14,461 nucleotides of DNA from CAYJXJ01 sp964374095 (GTDB taxonomy: Bacteria; Elusimicrobiota; Elusimicrobia; UBA1565; UBA9628), in assembly GCA_964374095.1 (NCBI GenBank), contig CAYJXJ010000117.1, positions 1 through 14,461 on the forward strand. Reading direction: 5' to 3'. Below the pieces are notes generated by a model, which ran no database searches, was not told the DNA's origin, and saw only the letters and a list, made by a program, of their open reading frames with translations. Within the stretch, counting starts at the first letter, position 1. Each line of letters starts with the position of its first letter. The position numbers were made by a program, and so were the translations under genes. Shown in pieces: positions 12,917-14,461 of the stretch.

Positions 12917-13521
12917 GAGACCAACAGGGCGGCGACGCCCTGGAAGCCAAAGACCGCGATCGCGGTGAACATCGCGATGTTGGCCAGGAAGGCGACCGCC
13001 CCGAGCCCGAGAATGAGCGCGTCCTCTTCCAGCACGCCCACCGAAAGCAGGACGATCGCGGTCGCCGGCGGCATGTTCGTCGGGGGCGGCAGCGGCACCA
13101 TGATGAGCAAGCCGCAGAGAGCCACCGCGAGTCCCGTCCCACGCAGAGCCCAGGGATGCCCGGCGAAACCGGCTCCGCGCGGGTGGATCAAGCTCTCCGC
13201 CCGCTTGAACACGCGGGAGCTGGCTGAAAAAACGCGGGCGAGGAGGCCTCGAGGCAGGGGCTTGTGCATCCAGCGTCGCGGCACCCAGGGGCCCAATCCC
13301 CAGGCCATGCGGCCGCCGGCCACGGCGATGACCGAGCCGAAGATCACGGATATGCCGAGCATCGGGATGGGGTGGAGAAAGCACATTCCGAGCAGGAGGG
13401 TCAGGAGCGCGTGGTCCCGGGGGCCCATTCCCTCGATCAACGTCCCCAGCGTGACGGGCCCCGCGGCGCAGGCGCTCGCCAGGCGCGCGAAGACCTGGGA
13501 GGGCCTACGGCCGACCGGCAT
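12913..13521 (-). CDS. exoD: ExoD-family integral membrane protein
   Basis: The protein has 202 residues with the ExoD family layout: GPVTLGTLIEGMGPRDHALLTLL at the start, membrane segments LLGMCFLHPIPMLGISVIFG and GLAVALCGLLIMVPLPP, between them PWVPRRWMHKPLP and AESLIHPRG, then NMPPATAIVLLSVGVLEEDALILGLG and a last hydrophobic helix to the C-terminus. ExoD proteins are inner-membrane proteins first tied to exopolysaccharide production and alkali tolerance in rhizobia. Their biochemical role is unsettled. ATG 13521 has no clear ribosome site and lies 46 nt after the cyclophilin stop, so it may be read from that gene's message. It converges on the hydrolase with a 4-nt overlap. Confidence 0.85.
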   Translation of the reverse strand: MPVGRRPSQVFARLASACAAGPVTLGTLIEGMGPRDHALLTLLLGMCFLHPIPMLGISVIFGSVIAVAGGRMAWGLGPWVPRRWMHKPLPRGLLARVFSASSRVFKRAESLIHPRGAGFAGHPWALRGTGLAVALCGLLIMVPLPPPTNMPPATAIVLLSVGVLEEDALILGLGAVAFLANIAMFTAIAVFGFQGVAALLVS

Positions 13522-13567
13522 GGGCGCTGGCGGATTTCATACCGTGGCGGGGGGCGAAGGCCCCGGG

Positions 13568-14162
<595 letters not shown>

Positions 14163-14173
<11 letters not shown>

Positions 14174-14461
14174 GGGATGTTCCTCCGATTGAAGCGTTTT
14201 TTGGGACGAGAAGATAGAGCCGGCCCGGGAACTTCATGCGCCGCGCCTCGGCTTCGGCGCGGGTTCCCGAGCCCCAAAACAGGTCCACGCGGGCCGGCCC
14301 GCGAATGGCCGCGCCCGTATCGTGGGTGAAGACCAGGCGCGCGAAGTCCTGGAAGCCCTGGTGGCTGCCCTGCTCGTCGGCCACGGGCTTGCGCGAGACG
14401 AGAAGAGCCGCGAAACCCAGCGGGACCTGGGCCGCGTCCACGGCGATGGAGCGCCCGGGGG
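14163..14461 (-). CDS. mltA: MltA-type lytic murein transglycosylase, C-terminal fragment
   Basis: Only the last 99 codons lie in the window; the frame is open to the right edge, so the N-terminus is outside. The piece reads PGRSIAVDAAQVPLGFAALL, then ARLVFTHDTGAAIRGPARVDLFWGSG, TRAEAEARRMKFPGRLYLLVPK and a short tail. This is the 3D domain end of MltA, including the D-x-G-x-AI-x-G strand that carries the family's catalytic aspartate region. MltA is an outer-membrane lipoprotein that cleaves peptidoglycan glycan strands to 1,6-anhydromuramyl ends. It is translationally coupled to the cyclophilin by an 11-nt overlap. Confidence 0.9.

Overview
The window is a GC-rich piece (about two thirds G+C by eye) of a Gram-negative, probably uncultured bacterium. 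An MltA-type lytic transglycosylase, a signal-peptide-bearing cyclophilin and an ExoD-like membrane protein imply an outer membrane and periplasm. A run of 10 N flanked by poor-looking sequence indicates a metagenome or draft scaffold. Composition and the proline/alanine-rich exported proteins would suit lineages such as Elusimicrobiota, Omnitrophota or Myxococcota, but nothing here fixes the phylum.

Left block, 1-11156, is one long leftward gene train, probably a single operon. In transcription order it holds: an exported protein-glutaminase/transglutaminase-like protein (10041-11156); a stand-alone PaaK/LuxE-like adenylating enzyme (8652-10037); a fusion of a degenerate RsbW-type HATPase domain to tandem GNAT-like domains (7097-8584); a LuxE acyl-protein synthetase interrupted by the assembly gap (5749-7097); a LuxC acyl-CoA reductase fused to a second PaaK-like domain (3087-5690); an MFS exporter (1871-3076); and two related GNAT-like proteins (813-1874 and 1-820, the latter running off the left edge). 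Genes are packed with TGATG, GTGA and longer stop/start overlaps.

The LuxC/LuxE pair normally converts an activated acyl group to an aldehyde. There is no luxAB luciferase and no luxD here. The simplest reading is a non-luminous operon in which adenylating enzymes activate an acid, the LuxC domain reduces it, GNAT-like proteins may use or modify the product, and the MFS protein exports it. That pathway is inference.

Two non-coding structures stand out. First, a perfect 20-bp palindrome just upstream of the luxC-type gene matches the classical Vibrio fischeri lux box at 15 of 20 positions, and a 19/20 copy of it lies 6.4 kb away at a divergent gene pair. Second, four tandem 17-bp repeats fill the gap between the PaaK gene and the HATPase-GNAT gene. 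Each repeat is part of a five-codon micro-ORF whose stop overlaps the next start, giving an unbroken stop/start relay from one gene to the next.

Right block, 11394-14461: a leftward gene for an unknown exported protein (11394-12095) diverges from a rightward exported alpha/beta hydrolase (12116-12916). The hydrolase converges on an ExoD-like gene (12913-13521), sharing a CTAG that supplies both stop codons. Then come a periplasmic cyclophilin (13568-14173) and the 3' end of an mltA gene (14163-14461), both leftward. The 237-nt space at 11157-11393 holds strong inverted repeats but no gene.
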